From NCBI GenBank assembly GCA_943370385.1, contig CALRQT020000002.1, forward strand, positions 1 to 64,000: a stretch of DNA of 64,000 bases, read 5' to 3'. The notes under the pieces are model-generated. The model ran no database searches. It saw only the letters and a program-made list of their open reading frames with translations, and had not been told where the DNA came from. Below, piece by piece: positions 37,504 to 46,241 of the stretch (within the stretch, counting starts at the first letter, position 1; every line of letters starts with the position of its first letter). This stretch comes from BAIKAL-G1 sp943370385 (lineage in GTDB: Bacteria; Cyanobacteriota; Cyanobacteriia; PCC-6307; Cyanobiaceae). A program made the translations under genes and the position numbers.

Positions 37504-38229
37504 TCAGGCCGTGAATGGGGTGGCCCAGCGGCGGCGGGTTTCCTTATTAAAGGGGGGCTGCCACAGGCGGATCAGGGCCTGTTCCAGGGCCCGGCGCTGC
37601 CGCGTCAGGGCTGGGGCGTCGGACCAGAAGCGGATGCTCAATTGGCACTCCAGTCCCACCTGCTGCAGGGCTTCGCCATAGGCCGCCAGGTAGTCCTTGC
37701 AGTCGTGCTCCCCTTTCCAGCGGCGATCGGCTTGCCCCGTTTCCCCGACGTACAGCAGCAAGGGACTGGCCAGGTGGCTGGGGCGATCAACGACGAAGTA
37801 GAGGGCGGCACCCTTCTGGGGCGCCTCCGGCCAGCGCCAGAACTGCAGGGGCTGGGCCACCAGGGCCAGGGGATTGAGGCTGGCGGCCAGGGCCAGGGGC
37901 TCGGGGCCGGCCCCCTCCGGGGCTGCCATCCCGGCGGCGCTGAACAGACTGCCTTGGCCGCGTTCTGATCGCGCTTGTGCTGCTGGCCCTTGGGTTTCAG
38001 CCGTTGGCACGAGCGGGTTTTGGAGGCCTGGGTTCGGCTGGGCAGCCGCGGCTGCCCCCGAGCCGGCCGCCGCCTGGAACTGGGGCCGTTGAAACTGGCT
38101 GAGCCGCTGCTGCCACTGGTGCAGCTGGGGGGCGTCTAGGGCCAGGACCGCTTCGATCTGGCTGCCGGTGGTGTCCCCTTGGGCGAAGAGGTTGCCCTGG
38201 CGAGCTGGTGGTTGGGCGCGCGGTGGCAT
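37504..38229 (-). CDS. GIY-YIG nuclease family protein
   Basis: 241 aa. The N-terminal 115 residues are a Gln/Ala-rich region (EAVLALDAPQLHQWQQRLSQ) without a known domain. The C-terminal part carries a GIY-YIG-like module: ALYFVVDRPSH takes the place of 'GIY', LLLYVGETGQADRRWKGEHD the 'YIG' with its arginine, then RRALEQALIRLWQPPFNKET with a plausible catalytic Glu. Such proteins cut or bind branched DNA. It lies six bases after the helix-hairpin-helix gene, so the two likely form one unit. Confidence 0.75.
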   Translation of the reverse strand: MPPRAQPPARQGNLFAQGDTTGSQIEAVLALDAPQLHQWQQRLSQFQRPQFQAAAGSGAAAAAQPNPGLQNPLVPTAETQGPAAQARSERGQGSLFSAAGMAAPEGAGPEPLALAASLNPLALVAQPLQFWRWPEAPQKGAALYFVVDRPSHLASPLLLYVGETGQADRRWKGEHDCKDYLAAYGEALQQVGLECQLSIRFWSDAPALTRQRRALEQALIRLWQPPFNKETRRRWATPFTA

Positions 38230-38235
38230 GGCGTT

Positions 38236-38985
38236 TCAGCTCGGCCGCGGCAGCAGCGGCCCCGCCGGCCCCTGGCTAAAGCGCACCCGACCGATCAGTT
38301 CCTCCACGAGGGCGGCCGGCAGCTGCAGGCGCTGTTGCAGGTCGGCCAGGTCGCGGAAGGGGGCCCGTTGCCGTTCCCGCACCAGCCGCTGGCAGCGCTC
38401 CGGGGTGAGGCCGGCGAGGGCCGTGTGGATCTGGCTGGCGCTGGCCCGGTTCAGGTCGAGCTGGCGGGCCTGGGGAGTGGCCGGCTCCCCATACCAACGG
38501 AACAGCAGCAGCGGCTCCCAACAACGGATCTGGGCCCCAGGCAGCTCCAGCAGCTGCTGGAGGTCATCCGGGCCGCTCAGCTGCACCCCGCCCGCCTGCA
38601 GCCGTAGGAGCAGGTCCACCTGGTGGGGGCTGATGCCGGGCAGGCGCAGCCAGTCAGGGGCCGTGGCCCGGTTGACATCGAGGCGCCAGCCCAGGGCCGC
38701 GGCATGGCGCACCTCCGCGGCCGTGGTTAGACGCAGGCCAGGGTTGTGGCGCAGCTTGAGGGCCAGCAGCTCCCGTTCAATGGCGGCCGCCTCGGGGGCG
38801 CTGGCGGCGTTGGCAGGGGCGGAGTTGGAGCTGGTGCCTGGATCGTGCTGGCCAGGGGGGCCTTGGCGATCCGCTCGGGCGGACGGGTTGGCTTGCGTTG
38901 CGGCGGGCTTAGGCCGGGCCGGCAGCTGGCCGCTGGCCTCCAGCAGGCTGCGGGCGAGGGGATCCAACCAGTGGCCATCGGCCAT
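38236..38985 (-). CDS. helix-hairpin-helix (ComEA-like) DNA-binding protein
   Basis: 249 aa from ATG (MADGHWLDPLARSLLEASGQ). A linker (about 20-75) is low complexity. The second half holds three HhH-like units: LDVNRATAPDWLRLPGISPH, the GVQLSGPDDLQQLLELPGAQ stretch, and LDLNRASASQIHTALAGLTP. The closing unit reads RQRAPFRDLADLQQRLQLPA. These resemble ComEA/HHH_3 domains that bind duplex DNA without sequence preference. It has no signal peptide, so it is not a classical periplasmic ComEA. It sits between an atypical LuxR regulator and a GIY-YIG protein, all on one strand. Confidence 0.75.
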   Translation of the reverse strand: MADGHWLDPLARSLLEASGQLPARPKPAATQANPSARADRQGPPGQHDPGTSSNSAPANAASAPEAAAIERELLALKLRHNPGLRLTTAAEVRHAAALGWRLDVNRATAPDWLRLPGISPHQVDLLLRLQAGGVQLSGPDDLQQLLELPGAQIRCWEPLLLFRWYGEPATPQARQLDLNRASASQIHTALAGLTPERCQRLVRERQRAPFRDLADLQQRLQLPAALVEELIGRVRFSQGPAGPLLPRPS

Positions 38986-39016
38986 GGCGGCAGGCACGGG
39001 GCACAACGACGTGAAG

Positions 39017-39727
39017 CTAGCCCTCCTGGGGCCAGTCCACCAAGCCAAGCCGCAGGGCGCGCACGGCCGCATGGGTGCGATCGCGGGCGCCGAGTTTGGT
39101 GAGCAGGCTGGTGATGTGGCTTTTCACCGTTTCGGGGCTAATGAACAGCCGCGCGGCGATCCCACTGTTGGATAGGCCAACCAACACCATCTCCAACACC
39201 TCGATTTCCCTGGCACTGAGGACGGGCACCGACCCGCGGGCCTGGCCGGAGCCCCGGCTCCGTAACAGGTCCGAGAGGGGGCGATCGATGTAGGTGCCGC
39301 CATCGCGGATGGCCCGTAGGGCCGGCGTGCCGGCATCGAGGCCCATGCCGGATTCGAGACAGAGGCCATCGCAGCCGGCTTGTACGGCGGCCTGGAGCTT
39401 GGCCGGCCGCTGCAGTTGCCCCACCAGCAGCAGGGTTCGCACCTGGGGCTGGCAGGCCTTGGTGCGTTCCACCAGCCGGATGCCGCACCCCTGCTCCAGC
39501 TGGTCGGTGACCACCAGGAAGTCCGGGCGGTGGCGCTTCAGCAGGGCCAGACCTTCCTCTTCCGTGGTGGCGGCCCCCGCGACCTGGCCCGGCCTGGTGA
39601 GGCCACTGAGAAAAAAGTTGAGCAATGCCCTGTTGCCAAAACAGGCCACCAGCCTGTGGCTCTGCAACAGGTTGGTGGTCGTCGTACTGGTGCGCTGGAT
39701 CTGCCTGATCTGGGGAGTGAAGTCCAC
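39017..39727 (-). CDS. LuxR/NarL-type regulator with degenerate receiver domain
   Basis: 236 aa using a GTG at 39727 (VDFTPQIRQIQ). The open frame reaches back to 39853 and the true start is uncertain. The N-terminal domain folds like a receiver (LVACFGNRALLNFFLSGLTR, DFLVVTDQLEQGCGIRLVER) but lacks the acidic pair after beta-1 and the usual Lys after beta-5; only the beta-3 Asp is kept. The C-terminal HTH is intact: LSAREIEVLEMVLVGLSNSG, IAARLFISPETVKSHITSLL. A phosphorylation-independent or modified signal is therefore likely. It is first of a three-gene set with the HhH and GIY-YIG proteins, divergent from the DUF1825 gene. Confidence 0.82.
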   Translation of the reverse strand: MDFTPQIRQIQRTSTTTTNLLQSHRLVACFGNRALLNFFLSGLTRPGQVAGAATTEEEGLALLKRHRPDFLVVTDQLEQGCGIRLVERTKACQPQVRTLLLVGQLQRPAKLQAAVQAGCDGLCLESGMGLDAGTPALRAIRDGGTYIDRPLSDLLRSRGSGQARGSVPVLSAREIEVLEMVLVGLSNSGIAARLFISPETVKSHITSLLTKLGARDRTHAAVRALRLGLVDWPQEG

Positions 39728-39876
39728 GGGGGGCTGACCGCGGGGAATCGGTGCGGCATCGTTGCGGCCCGACGGCGGGCCTGCTGCATGCGGCGCTACG
39801 GGATGCGTGGATCCGCACTCGTCAGGGTCTAACGATCGGCCGACAATGGCCAAACCCGATCCAGCAACGCCGCGCC

Positions 39877-40200
39877 ATGGCCTTCTTCGACTCTGAGATC
39901 GTTCAAGGCGAAGCCAAGCGGTTGTTTGGTGACTACCAGCAACTGATGCAGCTGGGCGGCGAATACGGCAAGTTTGATCGCGAGGGCAAAAAGCTGTTCA
40001 TCGTGCGGATGGAAGAGCTGATGGACCGCTACCGCGTGTTCATGAAGCGCTTCGAGCTCTCCGATGACTTCCAGGCCAAGCTCACGGTGGAGCAGCTGCG
40101 CACCCAGCTCAGCCAGTTCGGCATGACGCCGGAACAGATGTTCGAGCAGATGCACCTCACCTTGGAGCGCATGAAGGGAGAGCTCGAAAAGGATCGTTGA
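39877..40200 (+). CDS. DUF1825 family protein
   Basis: 107 aa from ATG (MAFFDSEIVQGEAKRLFGDY). All-helical, with conserved FIVRMEELMDRYRVFMKRFE and QLSQFGMTPEQMFEQMHLTL. A small family confined largely to cyanobacteria, function unknown. The family name is from memory of the sequence pattern. It stands alone, divergent from the LuxR-type regulator and 184 bases before tyrS. Confidence 0.88.
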   Translation: MAFFDSEIVQGEAKRLFGDYQQLMQLGGEYGKFDREGKKLFIVRMEELMDRYRVFMKRFELSDDFQAKLTVEQLRTQLSQFGMTPEQMFEQMHLTLERMKGELEKDR

Positions 40201-40384
40201 GCGGCTACCTGGGCTGGGATCCGGGGACTAGGGGGTGACGGGGGGCGGGTGATCGACCGGCGGGAGTTGGCGGTGGTGCGGGACTATCCCAGGAGCTGCC
40301 TGGGGGCGGGAAGGGAAGTCTGGCTCCCGGGCCTGGAAAGTCGCCTGCCTACGATCCGGCCCTGAGCGCTGGGCGGGGCCCCTG

Positions 40385-41779
40385 ATGGTTGACGACACGT
40401 GGGGACTGCCCCCCTGGCTGGAGCGGGGCGTGGCCGATCTCTTCCCGGCGCCTCCCTTCCCGGCGCCCAAGCCCCAGCCAGGGGCCGGCCTAGCCGAAGC
40501 CAGCCCCTCTGGCCCTGATCAAGCCACCCTCACCCAGGCCAGCTCCAGCCAGGCCAGTTCCAGCGAGGCCCTGGCCACCCGCCTGGGCGAGGCCGAGGGC
40601 CAGGGCAGGCCCCTGCGGGTGAAGCTCGGCATCGATCCCACCGGCTCCGACATCCACCTGGGCCACTCGATCCTGTTCCGCAAACTGCGGGCCTTCCAGG
40701 ACGCCGGCCACACGGCGGTGCTCATCATCGGCGATTTCACCGCCCGCATTGGAGATCCCACCGGCAAGAGCGCCACCCGGGTCCAGCTCACGGCCGAGGC
40801 GGTGGCGGCCAACGCCCGCACCTACCTGGCCCAGCTGGGCCAGGGCCAGCCCAAGGAGCTCTCCCTGCTCGATTTCGAGACCCCGGGCCGGCTGGAGGTG
40901 CGCCGCAATAGCGAGTGGTTGGCAGGCCTCGATCTGCCCCAAACAATCGAACTGCTGGGGATTTCCACCGTGGGCCAGATGCTGGCCAAGGAAGATTTCG
41001 CCAACCGCTACGGCTCGGGCACGCCCATCTCCCTGCACGAGTTCCTCTATCCCCTGCTGCAGGGCTACGACTCGGTGGCGATCGAAGCCGATCTCGAGCT
41101 GGGCGGCACCGACCAAAAGTTCAACGTGGCCATGGGCCGCGACCTGCAACGGCACTTTGGCCAGCGGCCCCAGTTCGGGATGTTGCTGCCGATCCTGCCG
41201 GGCCTCGATGGCGTCCAGAAGATGAGCAAGAGCCTGGGCAACACCGTGGGCCTCCAGGAGGATCCCCTCTCGATGTATTCCAAGCTCGAGAAGGTGCCCG
41301 ATGGGGTGGTGGAGGACTACCTCACCCTGCTCACCGACCTCGACCTGGCCTCCTTGCCCGAGAACCCGAGGGAACGGCAACGGGCCATGGCCTTGGAGAT
41401 CACCCGCCAGCGCCACGGGGCTGAGGCCGCCCGGGCCGCCCAGGCCGATGCCGCCTCCCTGGTGGGCGGCGCCCAGGGGGCCGGAGCCGCCGGGGCTGAG
41501 GTTCCAATCGCGTCCTTGGCGGATGTGAACTTCCCGGCCAAGGCCTTCTACTTGCTCAGTGCCGTGGGCATCTGCGCCAGTAGTAGCGAGGCGCGCCGCC
41601 AGATCCAAGGTGGTGGCGTCAAGCTTGATGGCGACAAGCTGGCTGACCCCAACCAGGAGTTTGCTGACGCCAGGGAGCTCGACGGCAAGGTGCTGCAGCT
41701 GGGCAAAAAGACCTTCCGCCGCCTGGTGGCTGTAGCGCCGGCGGCCCAGGGGACTCCGCTGCCAGGGGCGCAGCCATGA
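40385..41779 (+). CDS. tyrS: tyrosyl-tRNA synthetase
   Basis: 464 aa, class I synthetase of the TyrRS 'TyrZ-like' cyanobacterial type. HIGH box DIHLGHS, AVLIIGDFTARIGDPTGKSA, KQ-loop region ADLELGGTDQKFNVAMGRDL, KMSKS box QKMSKSLGNTV, and a C-terminal S4 RNA-binding domain (AVGICASSSEARRQIQGGGV). Longer than the usual 400-420 aa because of a Ser/Pro/Ala-rich insert at about 28-68 (TQASSSQASSSEAL) and an Ala/Gly-rich stretch near 365. The stop overlaps the pyrF ATG by four bases. Confidence 0.95.
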   Translation: MVDDTWGLPPWLERGVADLFPAPPFPAPKPQPGAGLAEASPSGPDQATLTQASSSQASSSEALATRLGEAEGQGRPLRVKLGIDPTGSDIHLGHSILFRKLRAFQDAGHTAVLIIGDFTARIGDPTGKSATRVQLTAEAVAANARTYLAQLGQGQPKELSLLDFETPGRLEVRRNSEWLAGLDLPQTIELLGISTVGQMLAKEDFANRYGSGTPISLHEFLYPLLQGYDSVAIEADLELGGTDQKFNVAMGRDLQRHFGQRPQFGMLLPILPGLDGVQKMSKSLGNTVGLQEDPLSMYSKLEKVPDGVVEDYLTLLTDLDLASLPENPRERQRAMALEITRQRHGAEAARAAQADAASLVGGAQGAGAAGAEVPIASLADVNFPAKAFYLLSAVGICASSSEARRQIQGGGVKLDGDKLADPNQEFADARELDGKVLQLGKKTFRRLVAVAPAAQGTPLPGAQP

Positions 41780-42654
41780 CCGGCCCCTCTGCTGAGCGTC
41801 CTGAGCCGGCCCCCAGCCCGGCTTCGACCGGTGGATCGGCTGCGGACTCAGCCGCTGCTTCCAGCCCAAAGGGCCTTTCCTCGGGGAACCTCCAGCCGCA
41901 GCGGCAGCCCGCCGATGCCCTGATCCTGGCCCTGGACCGGCCCGATGCCGCCTCGGCCCTGGCCCTGGCCGCGGCGATCCCTGGGCTGCGCTGGGTGAAG
42001 GTGGGCCTGGAGCTATTCAGCTCAGCCGGGCCCCAGGTGGTGGGTCAGCTGCGCGAGCGGGGCTTGAGGGTGTTCCTCGATCTCAAGTTCCACGACATCC
42101 CAGCCACCATGGCCGGCGCCTGCCGCAGCGCCGCCCGTCTCGGCGCCGAATTGATCACCGTCCATGGCTGCGCCGGCAGCGAGGCCCTCGCCGCTGCCCA
42201 GGCTGGGGCCCAGGAGGGCGCCCAGGCCGCCGGCCTAGGCGCCCCCACCTTGTTGGCGGTCACGGTGCTCACCAGCTGGAATCCCCAACGCTTTGCCAGG
42301 GAACTGGCGATTGACGACACCATTGAGGACTACGTGCCGCGCCTGGCCCGGTTGGCGGCGAGCGCGGGGATTGGCGGCTGCGTTTGCTCGCCCCTGGAAG
42401 TGGCGGCCCTGCGGGCGGCCCATCCAGCCCCATTCGCCCTGGTTACCCCGGGCATCCGGCCTGCTGGCGCGGCCCGGGGCGACCAGCAACGGGTGATGAC
42501 CCCAGCCCAGGCCCTGGCCGCCGGCGCAAGCCAGCTGGTGATCGGCCGGCCCATCAGTGCCGCCACCGACCCGGCCGCGGCCTTTACCGCCTGCTGCCAG
42601 GAGTTGCTCCTGGCCCAGAACCAGGGCCAGGCCTGGGGAGAGCAGCCCGGCTAG
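41776..42654 (+). CDS. pyrF: orotidine 5'-phosphate decarboxylase
   Basis: 292 aa. Last step of UMP synthesis. TIM barrel with LILALDRPDAASALALA, active-site box VFLDLKFHDIPATMAGA (Asp-Lys-Asp array), and the phosphate-binding VTPGIRPAGAARGDQQRVMT. The first 50 residues are a low-complexity leader (Pro/Ala/Ser) beyond the usual 230-240 aa. Overlaps tyrS at its start (ATGA) and, tail to tail, the glycosyltransferase by four bases. Confidence 0.95.
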   Translation: MTGPSAERPEPAPSPASTGGSAADSAAASSPKGLSSGNLQPQRQPADALILALDRPDAASALALAAAIPGLRWVKVGLELFSSAGPQVVGQLRERGLRVFLDLKFHDIPATMAGACRSAARLGAELITVHGCAGSEALAAAQAGAQEGAQAAGLGAPTLLAVTVLTSWNPQRFARELAIDDTIEDYVPRLARLAASAGIGGCVCSPLEVAALRAAHPAPFALVTPGIRPAGAARGDQQRVMTPAQALAAGASQLVIGRPISAATDPAAAFTACCQELLLAQNQGQAWGEQPG

Positions 42655-43880
42655 GCCGCCAGGGAGCCCTGGGGCACCAGCTCGGCGTAGAGCCGCTCCA
42701 GGGCATCGATGTTGCGGGTGAGGGTGTAGCGCTCCAGCACCCGGGCCCGGGCCCGAAGCCCCAGTTCGGCCGTGAGCACCGGTTGGTCGCGCAGCACCGG
42801 CAACAGGGTACGCAGCTGGGTGGTGACCCCCTGGGTGCTGATCACAATCCCCGCCCCGCCCTCTAAGACCTCGCCATCGGCGCCCGCATCGGTGGCCACG
42901 CAGGCGGTGCCGCTGGCCATGGCTTCGAGCAGGGCCAGGGACAGGCCCTCCACTAACGACGGCAGCAGGAACACCTCGGCCACCCGCAGCAGGGCCACCC
43001 GGGTGGCGAGGTCGGCTTCATAGCCCCACCAGTGCACATCGGGCTCCAGGCCACCGGTCTGCTGCAGCGAGGCCCGTAGGGGCCCATCGCCCACGATCAC
43101 CAGCTGGCAGCCGGCTGGCCGCACCAGCCGCCAGGCCTTCAGGAGGGCCTCCACATTCTTTTCGGTGGCGACCCGGCCCATGTAGAGGAACACCCGTTTG
43201 CCGCCAAAGGTTTGGCGAAACCGAACCAGGCTGGGGTCGTCCTGGGGGGCCGGGCTCCAGCAATCGGGATCGACGCCATTGGGGATCACGGCTAGGCGCG
43301 ACTCCTTCACCCCCAGCCGGGCCAGCACATCGGCCTGGAGATCGGAAAACACAATCACCCGGTCGAATTTGGCCAGGGACGGGGCGTAGAGCTGGTAGGT
43401 GAGTTGCTGGGTGCCAGCGCTGAGGTTGCGCAGGCTGGCATCAAAGGCTGGATGGAAGGTGGCCACCAAGGGCAGCCCCAGTTGCTGGCAGAGGTCCGGT
43501 AGGCGGAAATCCAGGGGCGAGAGGGTGAGGCTGGCATGCACCACATCGGGCTGGAGCCGCTCGAGGGATTCGCGCAGTTCCCGCTGGGCCCCTGGCGAGG
43601 GGATCGTGTACACCTGGGACTTCATCAGGTAGGGCAGGGCCACCTCCGGGTCGTCGGCCTTCCAGGCGGCCGGCCTGCTCCCATTGACCGGCGCGGGCAC
43701 GGGGGGGCGCTGGCCACTGATATCGAGCTCGTCCCGCCGTTGGGCCAGGCCCTGGGGCGTGTCGAAGTGGATGAAGCTGATGCGATGGCCCCGTTGCCGC
43801 AGGGCTTCGGTCGTGCTCAGCCCGTAGGTGACGTTGCCGCAGAAGGGTGATTTCTTGCCCAGCCAGGCAATGTGGGCCAC
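42651..43880 (-). CDS. GT4-family glycosyltransferase
   Basis: 409 aa. N-terminal Rossmann half starts MAHIAWLGKKSPFCGNVTYG with a Gly-rich acceptor loop. C-terminal half binds nucleotide sugar: VFLYMGRVATEKNVEALLKA, QLVIVGDGPLRASL, and the EX7E motif in LPSLVEGLSLALLEAMASG. Similar in style to glycolipid or sugar transferases such as SqdX, but the substrate is not determined by the sequence. Last gene of the hpf-deoC-recO-MFS run, 29 bases after the MFS stop. Confidence 0.88.
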   Translation of the reverse strand: MAHIAWLGKKSPFCGNVTYGLSTTEALRQRGHRISFIHFDTPQGLAQRRDELDISGQRPPVPAPVNGSRPAAWKADDPEVALPYLMKSQVYTIPSPGAQRELRESLERLQPDVVHASLTLSPLDFRLPDLCQQLGLPLVATFHPAFDASLRNLSAGTQQLTYQLYAPSLAKFDRVIVFSDLQADVLARLGVKESRLAVIPNGVDPDCWSPAPQDDPSLVRFRQTFGGKRVFLYMGRVATEKNVEALLKAWRLVRPAGCQLVIVGDGPLRASLQQTGGLEPDVHWWGYEADLATRVALLRVAEVFLLPSLVEGLSLALLEAMASGTACVATDAGADGEVLEGGAGIVISTQGVTTQLRTLLPVLRDQPVLTAELGLRARARVLERYTLTRNIDALERLYAELVPQGSLAA

Positions 43881-43909
43881 GCGGCGGCAGGCTCAATCGA
43901 AAGGCAACT

Positions 43910-45247
43910 TTAGCAGCGCTCCCAGGGTTTCTCCAGGAGGGCCGCCGCCACCGCCAGGCCGGCCAGGGCCCAGAGCACGGGCAACAGGCCGTAGCGACTC
44001 ACCACCGTGCCAGCCAGCACCAGGGGCAGGCTCAGGGCCACATTGATCAAGTTGTTCTGCAGGCCAAACACCTTGCCCCGTTGGCTTTCGGGGGTGTCCT
44101 CCTGGATCGTGGTCTGGGCCGGAATCGCCAGCAGGGCCGAGCCCACCCCAAGCAGGGTGCAGAGGACCAGGGTGACCACCAGGTTGCCGCGCAATTGGCC
44201 CAGCAGCACCAGACTCCAGGCGATCGTGCCCAGGCCCGTGGAGGCCAGCACGCGCCGGTTAAAGCGATGGCCGATCTGGGCCACGGCCACGGCCCCCAGG
44301 GCCAGGCCCACGCCACTCATGGCCAGCAGGATGCCGAACTGGGTCGGGCCCAGGCCCTTGATCGCCGCCGCCAGGCTGATCGCCAGCACGTAGAGGGCTG
44401 CTAGCAGGCTGTAGAGCAGCACGAGCTGGAGCATGGCCATGCGCACCGTGGGCCGGTCTCGCAGCACCTGCAGGCCCTCGCCCATCTCGCTCCAGACGCT
44501 CGTGGTGCTGGTCGGCCGGGGCTGCTCATCGATCTTGACCGTGCTCAACACCAGGGCCGCTAGGCCGTAGCAGAGGGGCAAGAGGAACACCTCGCCGTCG
44601 TGGATGCCGATGCCCGCCAGGAGCCTGTCCAGCAGGCGCAGCATCGGATCACCCAGGGCAAAGCCGACAATCGTGGCCCCCATGCTGGTGGCCTGGTAGA
44701 GCGAGTTGGCCGCCAGCAACTGGGGACCGGGCACCAGCAGCGGGATCGCCGCCTGCTCCGCCGGGGCGAAGAACTGGCCCAGGGCCGACTCACAGAAGGT
44801 GATCACCAGCAGGGCCCAGTAGCCCCAGCTCAGGCCCAGCCACATCGGCCCATCGATCAGGCAGAAGGGAATCAACAGGGCCAAGGCGGCCCGCAGGCCG
44901 TTGGAGGCCACCATCACCGTGCGCTTGGGCCAGCGGTCGGCCCAAACCCCGGCAAGCAGCCCCAGGGCCATGGCCGGGATCGTGTTGGCCACATAGATCC
45001 CCGTGGCCAACAGGGTGATCAGCTGGGCCCGGCTGTCGATGTCGAGCTTGATGGCGGCGGCGGCCTCCGCCAGGGCGCCGCCGCTGGGGGGCGTTTCCGT
45101 CACCCAGTACTGGGCGATCAGAAACACCATCAAGACGATGTAAAACTTGTCGCCCAACTGGCTCAGGATCTGGCCAAACCAGAGCCGGCGGAACTGGGGA
45201 AGGGCGATAACCCCCTGGAGCCCGGAGGGACGAACGGTGCCGCTCAA
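43910..45247 (-). CDS. MFS transporter
   Basis: 445 aa, integral membrane protein with about 11-12 hydrophobic helices. The region after helix 2 reads GVWADRWPKRTVMVASNGLR, a typical MFS loop 2-3 'GxxxDRxxRR'-like motif. The start overlaps the recO stop (ATGA), so translation is coupled. Substrate unknown; the layout resembles drug or siderophore exporters of the enterobactin-exporter type. Confidence 0.88.
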   Translation of the reverse strand: MSGTVRPSGLQGVIALPQFRRLWFGQILSQLGDKFYIVLMVFLIAQYWVTETPPSGGALAEAAAAIKLDIDSRAQLITLLATGIYVANTIPAMALGLLAGVWADRWPKRTVMVASNGLRAALALLIPFCLIDGPMWLGLSWGYWALLVITFCESALGQFFAPAEQAAIPLLVPGPQLLAANSLYQATSMGATIVGFALGDPMLRLLDRLLAGIGIHDGEVFLLPLCYGLAALVLSTVKIDEQPRPTSTTSVWSEMGEGLQVLRDRPTVRMAMLQLVLLYSLLAALYVLAISLAAAIKGLGPTQFGILLAMSGVGLALGAVAVAQIGHRFNRRVLASTGLGTIAWSLVLLGQLRGNLVVTLVLCTLLGVGSALLAIPAQTTIQEDTPESQRGKVFGLQNNLINVALSLPLVLAGTVVSRYGLLPVLWALAGLAVAAALLEKPWERC

Positions 45248-46086
45248 GGGGTTCCGCGGAGGCGAACTTCAGATGATGCCGCAGCGTCCGCACCAAGGGG
45301 TGTATTTGCGTTGAAGCACTGGCGCAGCAGGCTCCAGGAGCGCAGGTTGCGTCCCAGGTGTTCCCGGCTCCAGAGCTCCATGAGGGCCAGCAGCCGTAGC
45401 CAGACCGGTTCAGGCCCCATCAGCCCGCCATCGCGGCGCCTCGGCAGGGCCGGCCGTGGTAACCGTTGCAGCAGGGCCAGTTCCGAGGCGTTCAGCACCA
45501 GCTGGGCTCCCGGGATCGCTCCCACCACGAAGCCCTCACTGGGGATCAGGCTGCAACGCCAGTCCCAGGTGCCCACCGGCGGCTCTAGGGGCTCGCCGCT
45601 GCGGGCGCAGTGGGCCAGGGGCAGGCCATAGCCCCCCAGGGCCAGCAGATGCACGCAGCCCTGCACGGCAATCGCCAGGGCCTCGAGGCTGTCTTGATGG
45701 TCCTGCACCACCAGCTCGAGGCGGCCGAGCTGCATCAACAGGTCTTCGAGTAGGCCGGGCACGCCCTCGCCGGTGGGCACCAGTTGGATGGTCAGTTCCG
45801 CCAGGCCCTGGGCGGCGGCCAGGGTCTCCAGCCGGCCGGCCAGGGCAGCGAAATTGCGCACCACCGTCAGCTGGCGCACCCGCCGCAGGCCGCTGCCGCC
45901 GCCCACCTGGAGGCGCAGCAGGGCCAGGGGCACGGCGGCAGCCAGGGGGCTTTTGGGCTTGCGGGCCCCCGGCACGGCCAGGCGGCTGAGGCCGTCGCTG
46001 GCGCTGAGCAGGGTGAGCAGCCGGTCGGTTTCCCCCAGGGGCCCACATTTCAACGACAAACCCTCCAGCCGCAACTCAGCGCCCAA
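45244..46086 (-). CDS. recO: DNA repair protein RecO
   Basis: 280 aa. Annealing and RecA-loading mediator of the RecFOR pathway. N-terminal OB fold: LRLEGLSLKCGPLGETDRLL, then LSRLAVPGARKPKSPLAAAV and a helical C-terminal domain. The zinc-finger region reads HCARSGEPLEPP...DWRC, with fewer cysteines than the usual four, so zinc binding is probably lost or altered. Between deoC (155 bases upstream) and the MFS gene (overlapping by four bases). Confidence 0.88.
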   Translation of the reverse strand: MGAELRLEGLSLKCGPLGETDRLLTLLSASDGLSRLAVPGARKPKSPLAAAVPLALLRLQVGGGSGLRRVRQLTVVRNFAALAGRLETLAAAQGLAELTIQLVPTGEGVPGLLEDLLMQLGRLELVVQDHQDSLEALAIAVQGCVHLLALGGYGLPLAHCARSGEPLEPPVGTWDWRCSLIPSEGFVVGAIPGAQLVLNASELALLQRLPRPALPRRRDGGLMGPEPVWLRLLALMELWSREHLGRNLRSWSLLRQCFNANTPLGADAAASSEVRLRGTP

Positions 46087-46241
46087 CGCTCTTGCTCCCA
46101 GGGGACGTCATCGCGGTGGGGCGGGTCGTTGCGGCGGTGGCGTGGGGCCCCTTGGATTGAGCCACCAGCGTTTCGGTCGCGGCCCCAGACGCCGCTTCAG
46201 GGGGTGTCCTGGGCGTCGCCACGGCGCTGATGGCTAGGCCC

